The notes below the pieces were generated by a model. That model was not told the origin of the DNA. It did not search any database and saw only the letters and a list, made by a program, of their open reading frames with translations. This document shows, piece by piece, positions 54,374 through 63,764 of a DNA stretch of 64,000 nucleotides (position 1 is its first letter; each line of letters starts with the position of its first letter). The DNA is from Candidatus Litorirhabdus singularis (GTDB lineage Bacteria > Pseudomonadota > Gammaproteobacteria > Pseudomonadales > Halieaceae): positions 744,001-808,000 of the forward strand of contig NZ_SHNN01000001.1 of NCBI RefSeq assembly GCF_026262625.1, read 5' to 3'. The position numbers and the translations under genes were made by a program.

Positions 54374-55459
54374 CTAGGTGCGCATGAACTGTCCTGCCTC
54401 AACACGCACCATGCCACGCAGTTGCAGCTCCATCAGCGCAGCCAGCATTGTCGGTGTTCCAATGCCCAGCAAATCAGCCAAGGCGTCAGCGCTGACCGGT
54501 TCAAAGCCCACCATCGCATAAACCGCTAATAGCTCCGAAGGCAGCTCAACCTTCACATCCTGCTGCAAGGCCTGCTGCGCCTGGAGCAGCATCCCCAGTT
54601 CGACAAAAATATCGTCGGCACAGGTCACAAGAGTAGCGCCATCACGCAATAAACTGTTACAACCAGCGCCACCGCCATAGTAAACCGATTGCGGCAAAGC
54701 AAACACTTCTCGATTCTGCTCCAATGCAACTCTGGCTGTTATCAGAGAACCGCTGCGCTGCGCCGCCTCCACCACCAACACCCCCAGGCTCAGACCGCTG
54801 ATAATTCGGTTGCGCTGGGGAAATCGGCTCGGCAACGGCTTGCTACCCGGCAATGCCTCGCTCACCAGAACGCCCCGGCGAATAATCTCTGAAGCCATCG
54901 CCTGATGTCGACGGGGATAACAATAGTCGACCCCGGTAGCCATGACTGCAATGGTAATACCGTCGCTATCCAAAGCAGACTGATGAGCGCGGGCGTCAAC
55001 GCCCAAAGCCAAGCCGCTGACCACCCCCAGATCCTGACGGACCGCAGCAGTCGAAAATTCTGCAGCCGCCCGCAGGCCGGCGCTGCCAGGTTTACGACTA
55101 CCCACTATCGCCAGCGAAGGGCGCCGCAAATAGTCGGCATTGCCGCGCACATAAAGCAGCGGCGGCGGATCGGGAATCTGGGCGAGTAAACACGGGTAGC
55201 CCGGTGCCGTCAGCGGCAGCAGTTCAGCCTCCAGCCGCTGCAACTGCTGATACAGCGCCAAAGCCTGCTTTTGAATTGTAGCGCTGGCCTGTCGGCGTTG
55301 ATTAGAGGGGTTTATGCCAGCGGCACGCCATTGCTCAGGGCCTGCCTCAAGTATTGCGGCTGGTGAAGCAAAACTCGCCAGTAAGGCTCTCCACAGTGAT
55401 CGCCTGCCACCGTATAAAAGGTGCAAGGTCAGCCACTGCTGCTGCTCTTCGGATTGCAT
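54374..55459 (-). CDS. dprA: DNA-processing protein DprA/Smf
   Basis: DprA loads RecA on incoming single-stranded DNA during transformation. The 361-residue protein has an N-terminal helical domain (about 1-70), the Rossmann core with AIVGSRKPGSAGLRAAAEFS (about 115-134), VVSGLALGVDARAHQSAL and SRFPQRNRIISGLSLGVLVV, and a C-terminal winged-helix DprA_WH domain (about 295-355, ALADLLGIGTPTMLAALMEL). It lies beside lysM and the tsaC/purE genes as in pseudomonads. Full competence genes are not in this window. Confidence 0.94.
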   Translation of the reverse strand: MQSEEQQQWLTLHLLYGGRRSLWRALLASFASPAAILEAGPEQWRAAGINPSNQRRQASATIQKQALALYQQLQRLEAELLPLTAPGYPCLLAQIPDPPPLLYVRGNADYLRRPSLAIVGSRKPGSAGLRAAAEFSTAAVRQDLGVVSGLALGVDARAHQSALDSDGITIAVMATGVDYCYPRRHQAMASEIIRRGVLVSEALPGSKPLPSRFPQRNRIISGLSLGVLVVEAAQRSGSLITARVALEQNREVFALPQSVYYGGGAGCNSLLRDGATLVTCADDIFVELGMLLQAQQALQQDVKVELPSELLAVYAMVGFEPVSADALADLLGIGTPTMLAALMELQLRGMVRVEAGQFMRT

Positions 55460-55517
55460 AGATCATCCTTGATCATTGCGCTGAAATCGTCGGCATCCGT
55501 GCCGGGCTAACTATCTC

Positions 55518-56555
55518 TCAGGGATTGGTTACCCGATCACCTACGGCCAATGGCCGGTCACTACGCATAACAATACCGTAGCTGACTTTTTCAAAGGTGC
55601 GAAACACCATTAACAGACCCGCACGCATATCGGGCATACGGATCTTTTCGCGAGTCACGGGATCTTTCACTTCCTCACCAGTCTGGAAAATTGCCAGCAC
55701 CGTGCCAGCCTCCATACCTTCACGCTCACCCAGGTTAATCGCTACTACATCCATAGTGCCGATTTGGCTAACGCCACCATCAACAGCGATCATAAAAGCA
55801 TCCGTGTCGGTCTCAGGCGCCCGCGGGTAAAACGTCGCGGTGATGGAACGGGTCTCGTTGGGCAGTAAGCGATCAGCGTTACGAACTTCTTCCGTCACCC
55901 GCGTCACTTCCAATTGGTTTATGTCTTCATCGTGAGTCTCTTCCATTACCGCGCTGCCGATATCGACCGCCTGCACACCCAGCACCTCGCCAGTTAGAGG
56001 GTCTGAATAGACATCACCGCGCCGAAAGATACCGAAGCCGGTTTCGCCCTCGGGAAACTCACCACGTGCGTAAAATAGGTCACCCGCAGCGCTCAGAAGA
56101 TGGCGCTTTTCGCCAGCCACTACATAAGGTGCATTCTCCAAGTCTACTGGTTCTACGATGCGATGGCCTGTCAGCCAGGCGCCTATCTGTTCCAACGAGA
56201 CAGCTGGAATAGCCAATGACAACGGCTCCACTCGCATCGTGGGGGTGAGTTTGACTGTACGCGATGCTTCGCCACGACGCACTCGCAGGCGCGGCTGACC
56301 ATCCACCCATACCAAATACAGCTGATCACCCGGATAAATCAGGTGGGGATTGTCTACCTGGGGATTTACTTCCCAGATCTCGGGCCATAGCCAAGGGTCG
56401 CGCAAATACATATTGGAAATAGCCCAGAGCGTATCCCCTTTCTTGACGATATAAACCTCTGGAGCATTTTCTGCCAGCACCAGTTCGTCTGCCTGCAGAG
56501 ACATGGGTAGCAGACTGGCCAACAAAAAGTATCCGGCTATTAATAGTTTCTTCAT
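55518..56555 (-). CDS. Exported LysM-domain peptidoglycan-binding protein
   Basis: A 345-residue exported protein. The signal peptide (MKKLLIAGYFLLASLLPMSL, cleavage after QA) is followed by a single LysM domain, YIVKKGDTLWAISNMYLRDP then LWPEIWEVNPQVDNPHLIYP and GDQLYL (about 34-81). The rest (about 100-345) is a beta-rich region found in the conserved family encoded divergently from def-fmt and upstream of dprA in pseudomonads. Its function is not known; peptidoglycan binding follows from LysM. A good promoter lies upstream (see 56615-56643). Confidence 0.93.
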   Translation of the reverse strand: MKKLLIAGYFLLASLLPMSLQADELVLAENAPEVYIVKKGDTLWAISNMYLRDPWLWPEIWEVNPQVDNPHLIYPGDQLYLVWVDGQPRLRVRRGEASRTVKLTPTMRVEPLSLAIPAVSLEQIGAWLTGHRIVEPVDLENAPYVVAGEKRHLLSAAGDLFYARGEFPEGETGFGIFRRGDVYSDPLTGEVLGVQAVDIGSAVMEETHDEDINQLEVTRVTEEVRNADRLLPNETRSITATFYPRAPETDTDAFMIAVDGGVSQIGTMDVVAINLGEREGMEAGTVLAIFQTGEEVKDPVTREKIRMPDMRAGLLMVFRTFEKVSYGIVMRSDRPLAVGDRVTNP

Positions 56556-56614
56556 TATTGTTCCCTAAACTCCCTTTCTATCCCCAGGGTGGGCATGTTT
56601 TGAACACAACTAGT

Positions 56615-56643
56615 ATAATATAGGCCAGTTTGCTGCCGCTCAA
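56615..56643 (-). promoter_or_regulatory. Candidate sigma-70 promoter of the lysM gene
   Basis: On the minus strand TTGAGC (56638-56643) and TATTAT (56615-56620) are separated by exactly 17 bp, matching the -35/-10 consensus at four and five of six positions. Transcription would start near 56607, giving a leader of about 50 bases to the lysM start. Confidence 0.6.
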
Positions 56644-56707
56644 ATGGGCAAGCAAGTAATTATGTACATTTATTCGCGCTGTTTTTTGCTGACGACACAC
56701 CACGACT

Positions 56708-57217
56708 ATGGCTTTACTGGAAATTCTTGAGTTCCCCGACCCCCGCCTGCGCACCAAAGCGCAAGTAGTAACAGAGTTTGATGCGGCCCTGAAAACACTC
56801 GTCGAAGATATGTTTGAGACCATGTATGCAGCACCGGGTATTGGTCTTGCGGCTACCCAGGTCAACGTCCACAGGCGCCTGTTGGTGATCGATGTCTCCG
56901 AAGAAAAAGACCAACCGCTGGTATTTATCAATCCTGAGGTGACCATCGTTGATCCTGACACGGCGGAGTATGACGAGGGCTGCCTGTCGGTGCCTGGTTT
57001 CTATGAAACCGTGGCGCGACCGCAACACATCAACGTAACCGCTCAAGACAGCTCCGGTAAAACGTTTTCCGTGCAACCAGAAGGGTTGCTGGCTGTGTGT
57101 ATACAGCATGAGATAGACCATCTCGACGGCAAGCTCTTCGTGGACTATTTGTCAGCGCTAAAACGCACCCGCATACGCAGAAAGCTAGAAAAACAGCATC
57201 GCCTGGACGCCGGATGA
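56708..57217 (+). CDS. def: Peptide deformylase
   Basis: Def removes the formyl group from the N-terminal methionine of new proteins. The 169-residue metalloenzyme has all three motifs: [16 protein letters not shown] (about 43-58), [14 protein letters not shown] (about 89-102) and [18 protein letters not shown] (about 132-149; HEIDH metal site). It overlaps fmt by 4 bp (ATGA). The pair def-fmt followed by rsmB and trkA is the classical gammaproteobacterial order. Confidence 0.98.
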   Translation: MALLEILEFPDPRLRTKAQVVTEFDAALKTLVEDMFETMYAAPGIGLAATQVNVHRRLLVIDVSEEKDQPLVFINPEVTIVDPDTAEYDEGCLSVPGFYETVARPQHINVTAQDSSGKTFSVQPEGLLAVCIQHEIDHLDGKLFVDYLSALKRTRIRRKLEKQHRLDAG

Positions 57218-58173
57218 ACCTCGATTCGCGTGGCCTGCGCGTAGCTTTTGCAGGCACTCCGGAATTTGCCGCGGCCCATCTACAAGCTCTACTGGAAACC
57301 CGGCATTCTGTGGTTGCAGTCTATACTCAGCCTGACCGACCCGCCGGCAGGGGTCGCCGTCTTACGCCAAGTCCAGTAAAAAGCCTCGCCGCTGCGGCCG
57401 GCATCGAAGTACGTCAGCCACCCAGCCTCAAAGATCCCATTGCCCAGGCGCAACTGGCCGAGCTGCAGCTAGATGTATTGGTAGTGGTCGCCTACGGGCT
57501 GATATTGCCGCAGGCAGTGCTCAACAGTCCACGCTACGGTTGCCTGAATGTACACGGCTCACTGCTACCGCGCTGGCGCGGTGCAGCGCCGATACAACGC
57601 GCGATTGAAGCTGGCGATGACAAGTCGGGTATCTGCATTATGGGCATGGAAGCCGGACTTGATACCGGGCCGGTACTGGCAGTGCGTAGCATCGAGTTGG
57701 GTGCAGACACCACCGCCGCGGTGTTGCACGATCAACTCATTGAGTTGGGCAGCGCTGCCCTGCTGGAGGTGCTCGACGACCTGCCCGCACACCTGGCCAG
57801 CGCCATTATCCAGGATGATACGGCAGCCACTTACGCCCACAAAATTACTAAAGCTGAGGCGGCCGTCGATTGGCAGAAGAGCAGCGCCGCGATTCATCAC
57901 CAGATTTGCGCGTTTAATCCGTTTCCCGTGTGCTGGAGCAACCTTCAGGATGAGCGGGTAAAAATCTGGCAGTCGCAACAGACAACCACGGACTATCCCG
58001 CCGGCCACCCGGGTGAGATAGTGGCGCTGGAAAAAGACGCTATCATTGTCGCCTGCGGCAACGGCCATCTGCGACTTTTGCAATTACAATTTCCCGGTGG
58101 CAAAAGTCTGCCAAGCTCGCAGCTGCTGTTGTCACGCAGCCAGCTGCTAGCCTGCGGCAACCGGTTTAGCTGA
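57214..58173 (+). CDS. fmt: Methionyl-tRNA formyltransferase
   Basis: Fmt formylates the initiator methionyl-tRNA. The 319-residue protein has an N-terminal formyltransferase domain with [20 protein letters not shown] (about 9-28), [20 protein letters not shown] and [18 protein letters not shown] (catalytic Asn-His-Ser region, about 110-130), [12 protein letters not shown], and [14 protein letters not shown] linking to the C-terminal OB-like tRNA-binding domain. Length is normal. It is coupled to def and is 2 bp before rsmB. Confidence 0.97.
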   Translation: MNLDSRGLRVAFAGTPEFAAAHLQALLETRHSVVAVYTQPDRPAGRGRRLTPSPVKSLAAAAGIEVRQPPSLKDPIAQAQLAELQLDVLVVVAYGLILPQAVLNSPRYGCLNVHGSLLPRWRGAAPIQRAIEAGDDKSGICIMGMEAGLDTGPVLAVRSIELGADTTAAVLHDQLIELGSAALLEVLDDLPAHLASAIIQDDTAATYAHKITKAEAAVDWQKSSAAIHHQICAFNPFPVCWSNLQDERVKIWQSQQTTTDYPAGHPGEIVALEKDAIIVACGNGHLRLLQLQFPGGKSLPSSQLLLSRSQLLACGNRFS

Positions 58174-58175
58174 TC

Positions 58176-59480
58176 GTGACTAACACGGCTCGCACCGCTG
58201 CCGCGCGGGCTATAGCAGCTACCCTGAGCGGGGCCTCATTGAGTAAAATATTGCCCACGCAGCTGGACACGGTGGCCGCGCGCGAACGCGCGCTGGTGCA
58301 ACAATTAAGCTATGGCACCTTGCGCAGCTATCACCGGCTGCAGGGCATTCTCGAACAACTGCTTAAAAAACCCCTTAAAAGCAAAGACGACGATATACAT
58401 GCCCTGCTCCTATGCGGCCTGTACCAACTACTGGAGATGCGTGTTCCCGATCACGCGGCCTTATCGGCAACCGTAGAATCATGCCGGGAACTGGGCAAAA
58501 ACTGGGCCACCGGTCTGGTCAATGGCGTACTCAGACGCAGCGTAAGAGAGCGCGAGTCACTGCTGGAAAATTTGTCCCCGGCACAACAGGCAAGCCTGCC
58601 CCAATGGCTGTTCGAACAAATTCGCAAGGCCTGGCCACAGCAGCTCGCCACTATTATTGCGGCCGCCAATAGCCATCCACCTATGTGCCTGCGGGTTAAT
58701 CAGCAGCAAGTCTCGACGACGGACTATAAGCTGCAGCTTCACGCTGCCGGGATCAATAGCAGTGTTTGCGCGCTGACAGAAACGGGGCTAAGGCTGGAGA
58801 CGGCCGTCGACGTTGCATTGTTACCCGGCTTCGCGCAAGGCCATGCCAGTGTGCAGGACGAGGGCGCGCAATTAGCTGCCACCCTATTAAAACCACAACC
58901 GGGAGAGCGGGTTCTCGACGCCTGCAGCGCACCGGGCGGCAAGGCCTGTCACTTGCTCGAACAACAGCCACAACTGACTGAGTTGGTAGCGGCTGACAAT
59001 AGCCCAGAGCGCTTGCACCGCGTCGCAGAAAATTTGCAACGCTTAGCGCTGTCAGCCACCTTGCTGGTAGAGGATGCCAGCAACCCATCCGTTGCACTGG
59101 AAGACGCTTCTTTCCAGTCTATTTTGATTGACGCGCCTTGCTCAGGCAGCGGCGTACTAAGGCGGCACCCGGATATCAAGCTGCTGCGACGACCTACCGA
59201 CATCAAACCACTGGCAGAGCTACAGCTACAAATTCTAACGGCCCTGTGGCCCAAATTGGCAGCCGGCGGCAACTTGCTCTATGTGACTTGTTCAATACTG
59301 CCCGCTGAGAATCAACAGGTCGTCGCCAGGTTCCTGCAAGAGCAAAGCGATGCCGAGCACCAACCTTTGCAGACAGCATGGGGGGTTGAATGTGAATTTG
59401 GGCGACAACTGCTGCCGCAGGCGGAAGGTGCGGACGGGCTCTACTACGCGCTATTAAGGAAAGCCGGCAGCAGTCACTGA
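58176..59480 (+). CDS. rsmB: 16S rRNA (cytosine-967-C5)-methyltransferase
   Basis: RsmB/Sun methylates C967 of 16S rRNA with SAM. The 434-residue protein has an N-terminal NusB-like RNA-binding domain (about 1-140), then the methyltransferase core with VLDACSAPGGKACHLLEQ (about 246-263), the catalytic motif LIDAPCSGSGVLRRHPDIKL (about 322-341) and YVTCSILPAENQQVV with the nucleophile Cys. The GTG start at 58176 lies 2 bp after the fmt stop. Confidence 0.95.
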   Translation: MTNTARTAAARAIAATLSGASLSKILPTQLDTVAARERALVQQLSYGTLRSYHRLQGILEQLLKKPLKSKDDDIHALLLCGLYQLLEMRVPDHAALSATVESCRELGKNWATGLVNGVLRRSVRERESLLENLSPAQQASLPQWLFEQIRKAWPQQLATIIAAANSHPPMCLRVNQQQVSTTDYKLQLHAAGINSSVCALTETGLRLETAVDVALLPGFAQGHASVQDEGAQLAATLLKPQPGERVLDACSAPGGKACHLLEQQPQLTELVAADNSPERLHRVAENLQRLALSATLLVEDASNPSVALEDASFQSILIDAPCSGSGVLRRHPDIKLLRRPTDIKPLAELQLQILTALWPKLAAGGNLLYVTCSILPAENQQVVARFLQEQSDAEHQPLQTAWGVECEFGRQLLPQAEGADGLYYALLRKAGSSH

Positions 59481-59567
59481 CAGCGTGGAATATTACCAGT
59501 GCTCTTACAATAGACTGGCTAATTCATTATTGTGGTTGCTGGCGACCATTGCTGAAACTACACAATC

Positions 59568-60941
59568 ATGAAAATCATAATTCTCGGTGCAGGCCAAGTC
59601 GGTGGCACGCTTGCCGAGCATCTCGCCATTGAGCAAAACGACATTACCGTTGTCGATAGCAACGCGGAAAAACTGCGCGCGCTGCAGGACAGACTCGATA
59701 TTCGCACGGTTTTTGGTCACGCCTCGCATCCCAGTACTCTCTATCATGCCGGCGCTGAAGATGCCGACATGCTGATTGCCGTCACCAACAGTGATGAAAT
59801 CAATATGATGGCCTGTCAGGTTGCCCACACGGTGTACCACACACCAACCAAGATATCGCGCGTGCGCTCACAGCAATATCTGGCCTATACCGATTTGTTT
59901 AACAGCGACCACGTGCCGGTGGATGTACTGATCAGTCCCGAGCAATTGGTCACCAAGAGCATCAGTGAGCTAATAGCCAATCCGGGCGCACTGCAAGTAC
60001 TCGACTTCGCCGATGGGTTGGTCCAATTGGTTGCGGTCAGAGCCTACTATGGGGGCCCATTGGTTGGGCAAGAGCTAAAGGAAATTCGCAAACACATGCC
60101 TGACGTCGATACTCGGGTAGCGGCCATTTTCCGACGTGATCATTCGATCATCCCCGAGGGCAACACGGTGGTAGAGGCAGATGACGAAGTGTTCTTTATC
60201 GCCGCCAAGAAAAACATTCGAGCGGTCATGGCAGAGCTGCGCCGCGCGGAAAAACCCTACAAGCGGATCATGATTGCAGGCGGCGGCAATATTGGCTCGC
60301 GCCTGGCGGAATCGATAGAGGCAGATTACCAGCTAAAGGTCATTGAGCGATCCTACAATCGCTGCCGAGAGCTATCGGAGCAACTTAAACACGCCATTGT
60401 CCTCAATGGTAGCGCCAGCGATACCGACCTGCTGGCCTCTGAAAATATCGACAAGACCGACGTCTTTTGCGCGCTGACCAACAATGATGAAGCCAACATC
60501 ATGATCGCTATGCTGGCCAAACGTATGGGCGCGCGCAAGGTTATTACGCTGATAACGAACCAGGCTTACGTCGATCTATTGCAGGGTGACGAGATAGATA
60601 TCGCGCTCTCTCCGCAGCAAATTACCATCGGTAGCCTGCTGACACACGTGCGTCGCGGTGATATCTCCAATGTGCACTCGCTACGCCGCGGTGCGGCGGA
60701 AGCCATTGAAGTGATCGCGCACGGCGATTCTCGCTCGTCTAAAGTTGTGGGGCGACGACTGGATGAAATAGAACTGCCCGAGGGCGTGACTATTGGTGCT
60801 GTCGTCCGCGGTAGCGAGGTGCTCATTGCACACAAACACATCCAAGTGGAAACTGACGACCACGTGATTCTGTTTCTTGTCGATAAGACCAAGGTTAATA
60901 AGGTCGAGCGGCTGTTTCAGGTCGGTTTAAGTTTTTTCTAG
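59568..60941 (+). CDS. trkA: Trk potassium transporter peripheral NAD-binding protein
   Basis: TrkA is the cytoplasmic regulatory ring of the Trk potassium uptake system. The 457-residue protein has two RCK halves: [20 protein letters not shown] (about 1-20) with [13 protein letters not shown], and [20 protein letters not shown] (about 233-252), each followed by a TrkA_C domain (about 140-215 and 370-455). Both nucleotide loops are intact. It lies 8 bp before trkH, forming a functional pair, and 87 bp after rsmB, where it may have its own weak promoter (TACAAT at 59507). Confidence 0.97.
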   Translation: MKIIILGAGQVGGTLAEHLAIEQNDITVVDSNAEKLRALQDRLDIRTVFGHASHPSTLYHAGAEDADMLIAVTNSDEINMMACQVAHTVYHTPTKISRVRSQQYLAYTDLFNSDHVPVDVLISPEQLVTKSISELIANPGALQVLDFADGLVQLVAVRAYYGGPLVGQELKEIRKHMPDVDTRVAAIFRRDHSIIPEGNTVVEADDEVFFIAAKKNIRAVMAELRRAEKPYKRIMIAGGGNIGSRLAESIEADYQLKVIERSYNRCRELSEQLKHAIVLNGSASDTDLLASENIDKTDVFCALTNNDEANIMIAMLAKRMGARKVITLITNQAYVDLLQGDEIDIALSPQQITIGSLLTHVRRGDISNVHSLRRGAAEAIEVIAHGDSRSSKVVGRRLDEIELPEGVTIGAVVRGSEVLIAHKHIQVETDDHVILFLVDKTKVNKVERLFQVGLSFF

Positions 60942-60949
60942 CGCGCTCT

Positions 60950-62398
60950 ATGCACCCCTCAATCATTCTACGTATTCTTGGCATACTACTGATGCTGTTC
61001 AGCTGCATCATGTTAATACCACTGGCCATGGCTCTGCTCAACCACGACGGTGCCGGCGGCGGCTTTCTGACAGCCTTCTTTATCACTCTGATCAGCGGTT
61101 TCCTGATGTGGTTGCCGGCGCGCGGCTCCCGCCAGGAACTGCGAGTACGAGATGGATTTCTGATTACCGTTCTGTTCTGGACTGTCCTCGGCGTGTTTGG
61201 GGCTTTGCCCTTTGCGCTACTGGACGGCGCCAATCTGTCAGTAACCGACGCCATTTTTGAATCCATTTCCGGATTGACCACTACCGGCGCCACCGTCATC
61301 ACCGGTCTCGACGATTGGCCCCGTTCACTGCTGCTTTATCGGCAGCTGCTACAGTGGTTGGGCGGTATCGGAATCATTGTTGTCGCAGTTGCGATTCTGC
61401 CAATGCTCGGGGTTGGTGGTATGCAGCTGTATCAGGCTGAAACTCCCGGACCCTCCAAAGACAGTAAGCTGACACCACGTATTACGGAGACCGCCAAAGC
61501 CCTGTTTCTGGTTTATGTAGCGCTAACCTGTGCCTGTGCACTGGCATACTGGTTTGCCGGCATGACTGGGTTCGATGCTATTTGTCATGCCTTCTCTACC
61601 GTTTCCATCGGCGGATTTTCTACCCACGATGCCAGCATGGGTTATTACGAGAGCCCGGCCATTTTCATGGTAGGAAGCTTCTTTATGTTTGTCGCCGCGA
61701 TCAATTTTGGTCTGCACTTTACCGCCTGGCGCCAGCGCAGCCATTTACCTTATTACAAAGACTCAGAGACGGTATTTTTCGCCGCGGTGCTGACACTCTG
61801 TATTACCATCACCTGTCTGATGCTGCTTTATACCCAGACCTACAGCACCTCAGAGAGCCTGGTGCACGGTATCTTTCAGGCGATCTCGATCACCACCACC
61901 ACAGGCTACGCGACTGCAGATTTTGCCAACTGGCCAAGCTTCCTGCCACTCATGCTGTTGATGTTTTCCTTCATGGGAGGCTGCGCCGGATCTACCGGAG
62001 GCGGCATTAAGGCCATGCGCCTGATGCTGATCTACAAACAGGGTCTGCGCGAACTCAAGCAGCTGGTACATCCCAATGCGGTGATTCCACTCAAAATAGG
62101 CAATCGTCGCGTAGAAGCCAAAATTATCAGCGCAGTGTGGAGTTTCTTCGCCGTCTATATGGCAGTTTTTATCGTGGTGTTAATCTTGCTGGTCGGAACC
62201 GGGTTGGATTTTGAAACCGCTTTTTCCGCTGTGGCCGCCTCGCTAAACAATTTGGGACCTGGTCTTGGCGAAGTATCCAGCCATTATGCCAACGTCAACG
62301 ACCCGGCCAAATGGATTCTGTGTGCGACGATGCTACTGGGTCGACTTGAAGTATTTACCGTCCTCGTACTATTTACGCCGGCGTTCTGGCGCACATGA
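60950..62398 (+). CDS. trkH: Trk potassium transporter membrane subunit
   Basis: TrkH/TrkG is the potassium-translocating subunit in the inner membrane. The 482-residue protein has four repeated membrane-pore-membrane units; the selectivity-filter segments SGLTTTGATVITGLDDWPRS (about 108-127), FSTVSIGGFSTHDASMGYY, ISITTTTGYATADFANWP and ASLNNLGPGLGEVSSHYA are all present. Length is as expected. It is 8 bp downstream of trkA and overlaps the following methyltransferase gene by 4 bp. Confidence 0.97.
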   Translation: MHPSIILRILGILLMLFSCIMLIPLAMALLNHDGAGGGFLTAFFITLISGFLMWLPARGSRQELRVRDGFLITVLFWTVLGVFGALPFALLDGANLSVTDAIFESISGLTTTGATVITGLDDWPRSLLLYRQLLQWLGGIGIIVVAVAILPMLGVGGMQLYQAETPGPSKDSKLTPRITETAKALFLVYVALTCACALAYWFAGMTGFDAICHAFSTVSIGGFSTHDASMGYYESPAIFMVGSFFMFVAAINFGLHFTAWRQRSHLPYYKDSETVFFAAVLTLCITITCLMLLYTQTYSTSESLVHGIFQAISITTTTGYATADFANWPSFLPLMLLMFSFMGGCAGSTGGGIKAMRLMLIYKQGLRELKQLVHPNAVIPLKIGNRRVEAKIISAVWSFFAVYMAVFIVVLILLVGTGLDFETAFSAVAASLNNLGPGLGEVSSHYANVNDPAKWILCATMLLGRLEVFTVLVLFTPAFWRT

Positions 62399-62967
62399 GC
62401 GCTGCGCAAAAGTGGGATCAACGCTATCGGGATATCACCGCGCCCGGTGCACCCAGCTGGGTACTGACTCATAATCAGCATTTATTGCCAGAGCATGGCA
62501 ATGCCCTCGATCTGGCCTGCGGTGCCAGCGGCAATGGTTTGTCGCTGGCGCAGCAAGGGCTAACAACATCGGTCTGGGATATTTCGGCAATGGCGCTAAA
62601 GCTGCAGCTGCAGTGGGCGCTGGAACAAAAAATCACGCTGCAGACCCTGCAGCGAGACTGTGAAAAACTGCCACCTGAACCGGCCAGCTTTGACGTTATA
62701 TGTGTAGCTCACTTTTTGCATCGTCCCAGCTGTGCCAATCTGAGCCGGGCTCTAAAGCCGGGCGGCGTGCTTTTTTATCAAACTTTTTGCGCCAACAAGC
62801 TAGCAGACTCAGGCCCTTCCAGGGACGACCATCTGCTGCAAGAAAGCGAACTATTGAGCCTATTTTCTGACTTAAAAATACGCTTCTATCGCGAGGACGA
62901 TCGCTGCGGCGATCTGGATCAAGGCGAGCGTAATCGCGCCTTTCTGGTGGCACAGAAACCACAATAA
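62395..62967 (+). CDS. Small class I SAM-dependent methyltransferase (TehB-like)
   Basis: A 190-residue methyltransferase beginning MSAAQKWDQRYRDITAPGAP, typical of the TehB/Tellurite-resistance-like small methyltransferases. Motif I is NALDLACGASGNGLSLAQQG (about 34-53), motif II VWDISAMALKLQLQ, and the later segment SFDVICVAHFLHRPSCANL and LKPGGVLFYQTFC. The core looks intact; the substrate is unknown. It overlaps trkH by 4 bp (ATGA) and is likely co-transcribed with it. Confidence 0.88.
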   Translation: MSAAQKWDQRYRDITAPGAPSWVLTHNQHLLPEHGNALDLACGASGNGLSLAQQGLTTSVWDISAMALKLQLQWALEQKITLQTLQRDCEKLPPEPASFDVICVAHFLHRPSCANLSRALKPGGVLFYQTFCANKLADSGPSRDDHLLQESELLSLFSDLKIRFYREDDRCGDLDQGERNRAFLVAQKPQ

Positions 62968-63047
62968 CGTGACCTGTAGCGCGGTTCCCACGCATCGGCT
63001 GCGGTATAATGCTGGTATGCTGAAATTTTAGGATGGGAGATATGTCT

Positions 63048-63752
63048 ATGCGATACCTGACCGCGCTGCTATGCAGCATAGCCCTCAGCGCTTGCGCACT
63101 GGCTGATGATTCACAACAGCGTTTTGTCAGCGTCACCGGAGAGGGTTTCGTGGAAGCTGTGCCAGACACTTTGACTTTTTCGGTCGTAGCACGCAGCACC
63201 GACTCTAGTTTGGAACAAGCGCAGGCTAATACCGCGACTATCATCAATCAGGTACTGGCGGCAGCGCGCAAGACCGGCGTTGCTGAAGACCGCATCGATA
63301 GCTCACAGACTCAGGCCCGCCCGGAATACGAATGGCGCAAGCAGGAACGGTACTATCTGGGCCAGACCGTTATCCGTACCGTCAGCTTTCGTTTGACCGA
63401 TCTCGAGCAGTATCCAGCCCTGTTAACGCGATTGTCTGAGCTAAAACTGAATCAAATCAACTCCCCGCAGCTCAGCCACAGCCAGCAAGAAGCCTTGCAG
63501 ATGGCGGCGCTCAAGGTGGCTATAGCTGCCGGAAAAAGGAAAGCAACATTGATGGCCAATGAGGTCGGCGCCAGTCTTGGGCAGGCGCTGCAGGTCTCTG
63601 AAGGCCGCGCCATGCAGCCACAGCCACGCATGATGATGGCAGAAGCTGCGCGAGCAGATGGTGGTCAGGAGCAGGGTTATAGTTATGCGCTGCAACGTAT
63701 CAATGCGAGTGTGCAATTGCGCTACGCCCTGAATAGCGCTGACGCGCGCTGA
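63048..63752 (+). CDS. Exported SIMPL-domain (DUF541) protein
   Basis: A 234-residue exported protein. The signal MRYLTALLCSIALSACALAD can be read as a lipoprotein signal (LSAC, Cys16) or a normal signal cleaved after ALA. The SIMPL domain starts RFVSVTGEGFVEAVPDTLTF, the usual first strand of the family, and ends with AAGKRKATLMANEVGASLGQ and the strand YALQRINASVQLRYAL. Function unknown. The ATG at 63048 has GGGAG 8 bases upstream; the ATG two codons earlier (63042) is also possible. A TATAAT lies at 63005-63010 without a good -35 box. Confidence 0.9.
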   Translation: MRYLTALLCSIALSACALADDSQQRFVSVTGEGFVEAVPDTLTFSVVARSTDSSLEQAQANTATIINQVLAAARKTGVAEDRIDSSQTQARPEYEWRKQERYYLGQTVIRTVSFRLTDLEQYPALLTRLSELKLNQINSPQLSHSQQEALQMAALKVAIAAGKRKATLMANEVGASLGQALQVSEGRAMQPQPRMMMAEAARADGGQEQGYSYALQRINASVQLRYALNSADAR

Positions 63753-63764
63753 TTGCATAGGCCC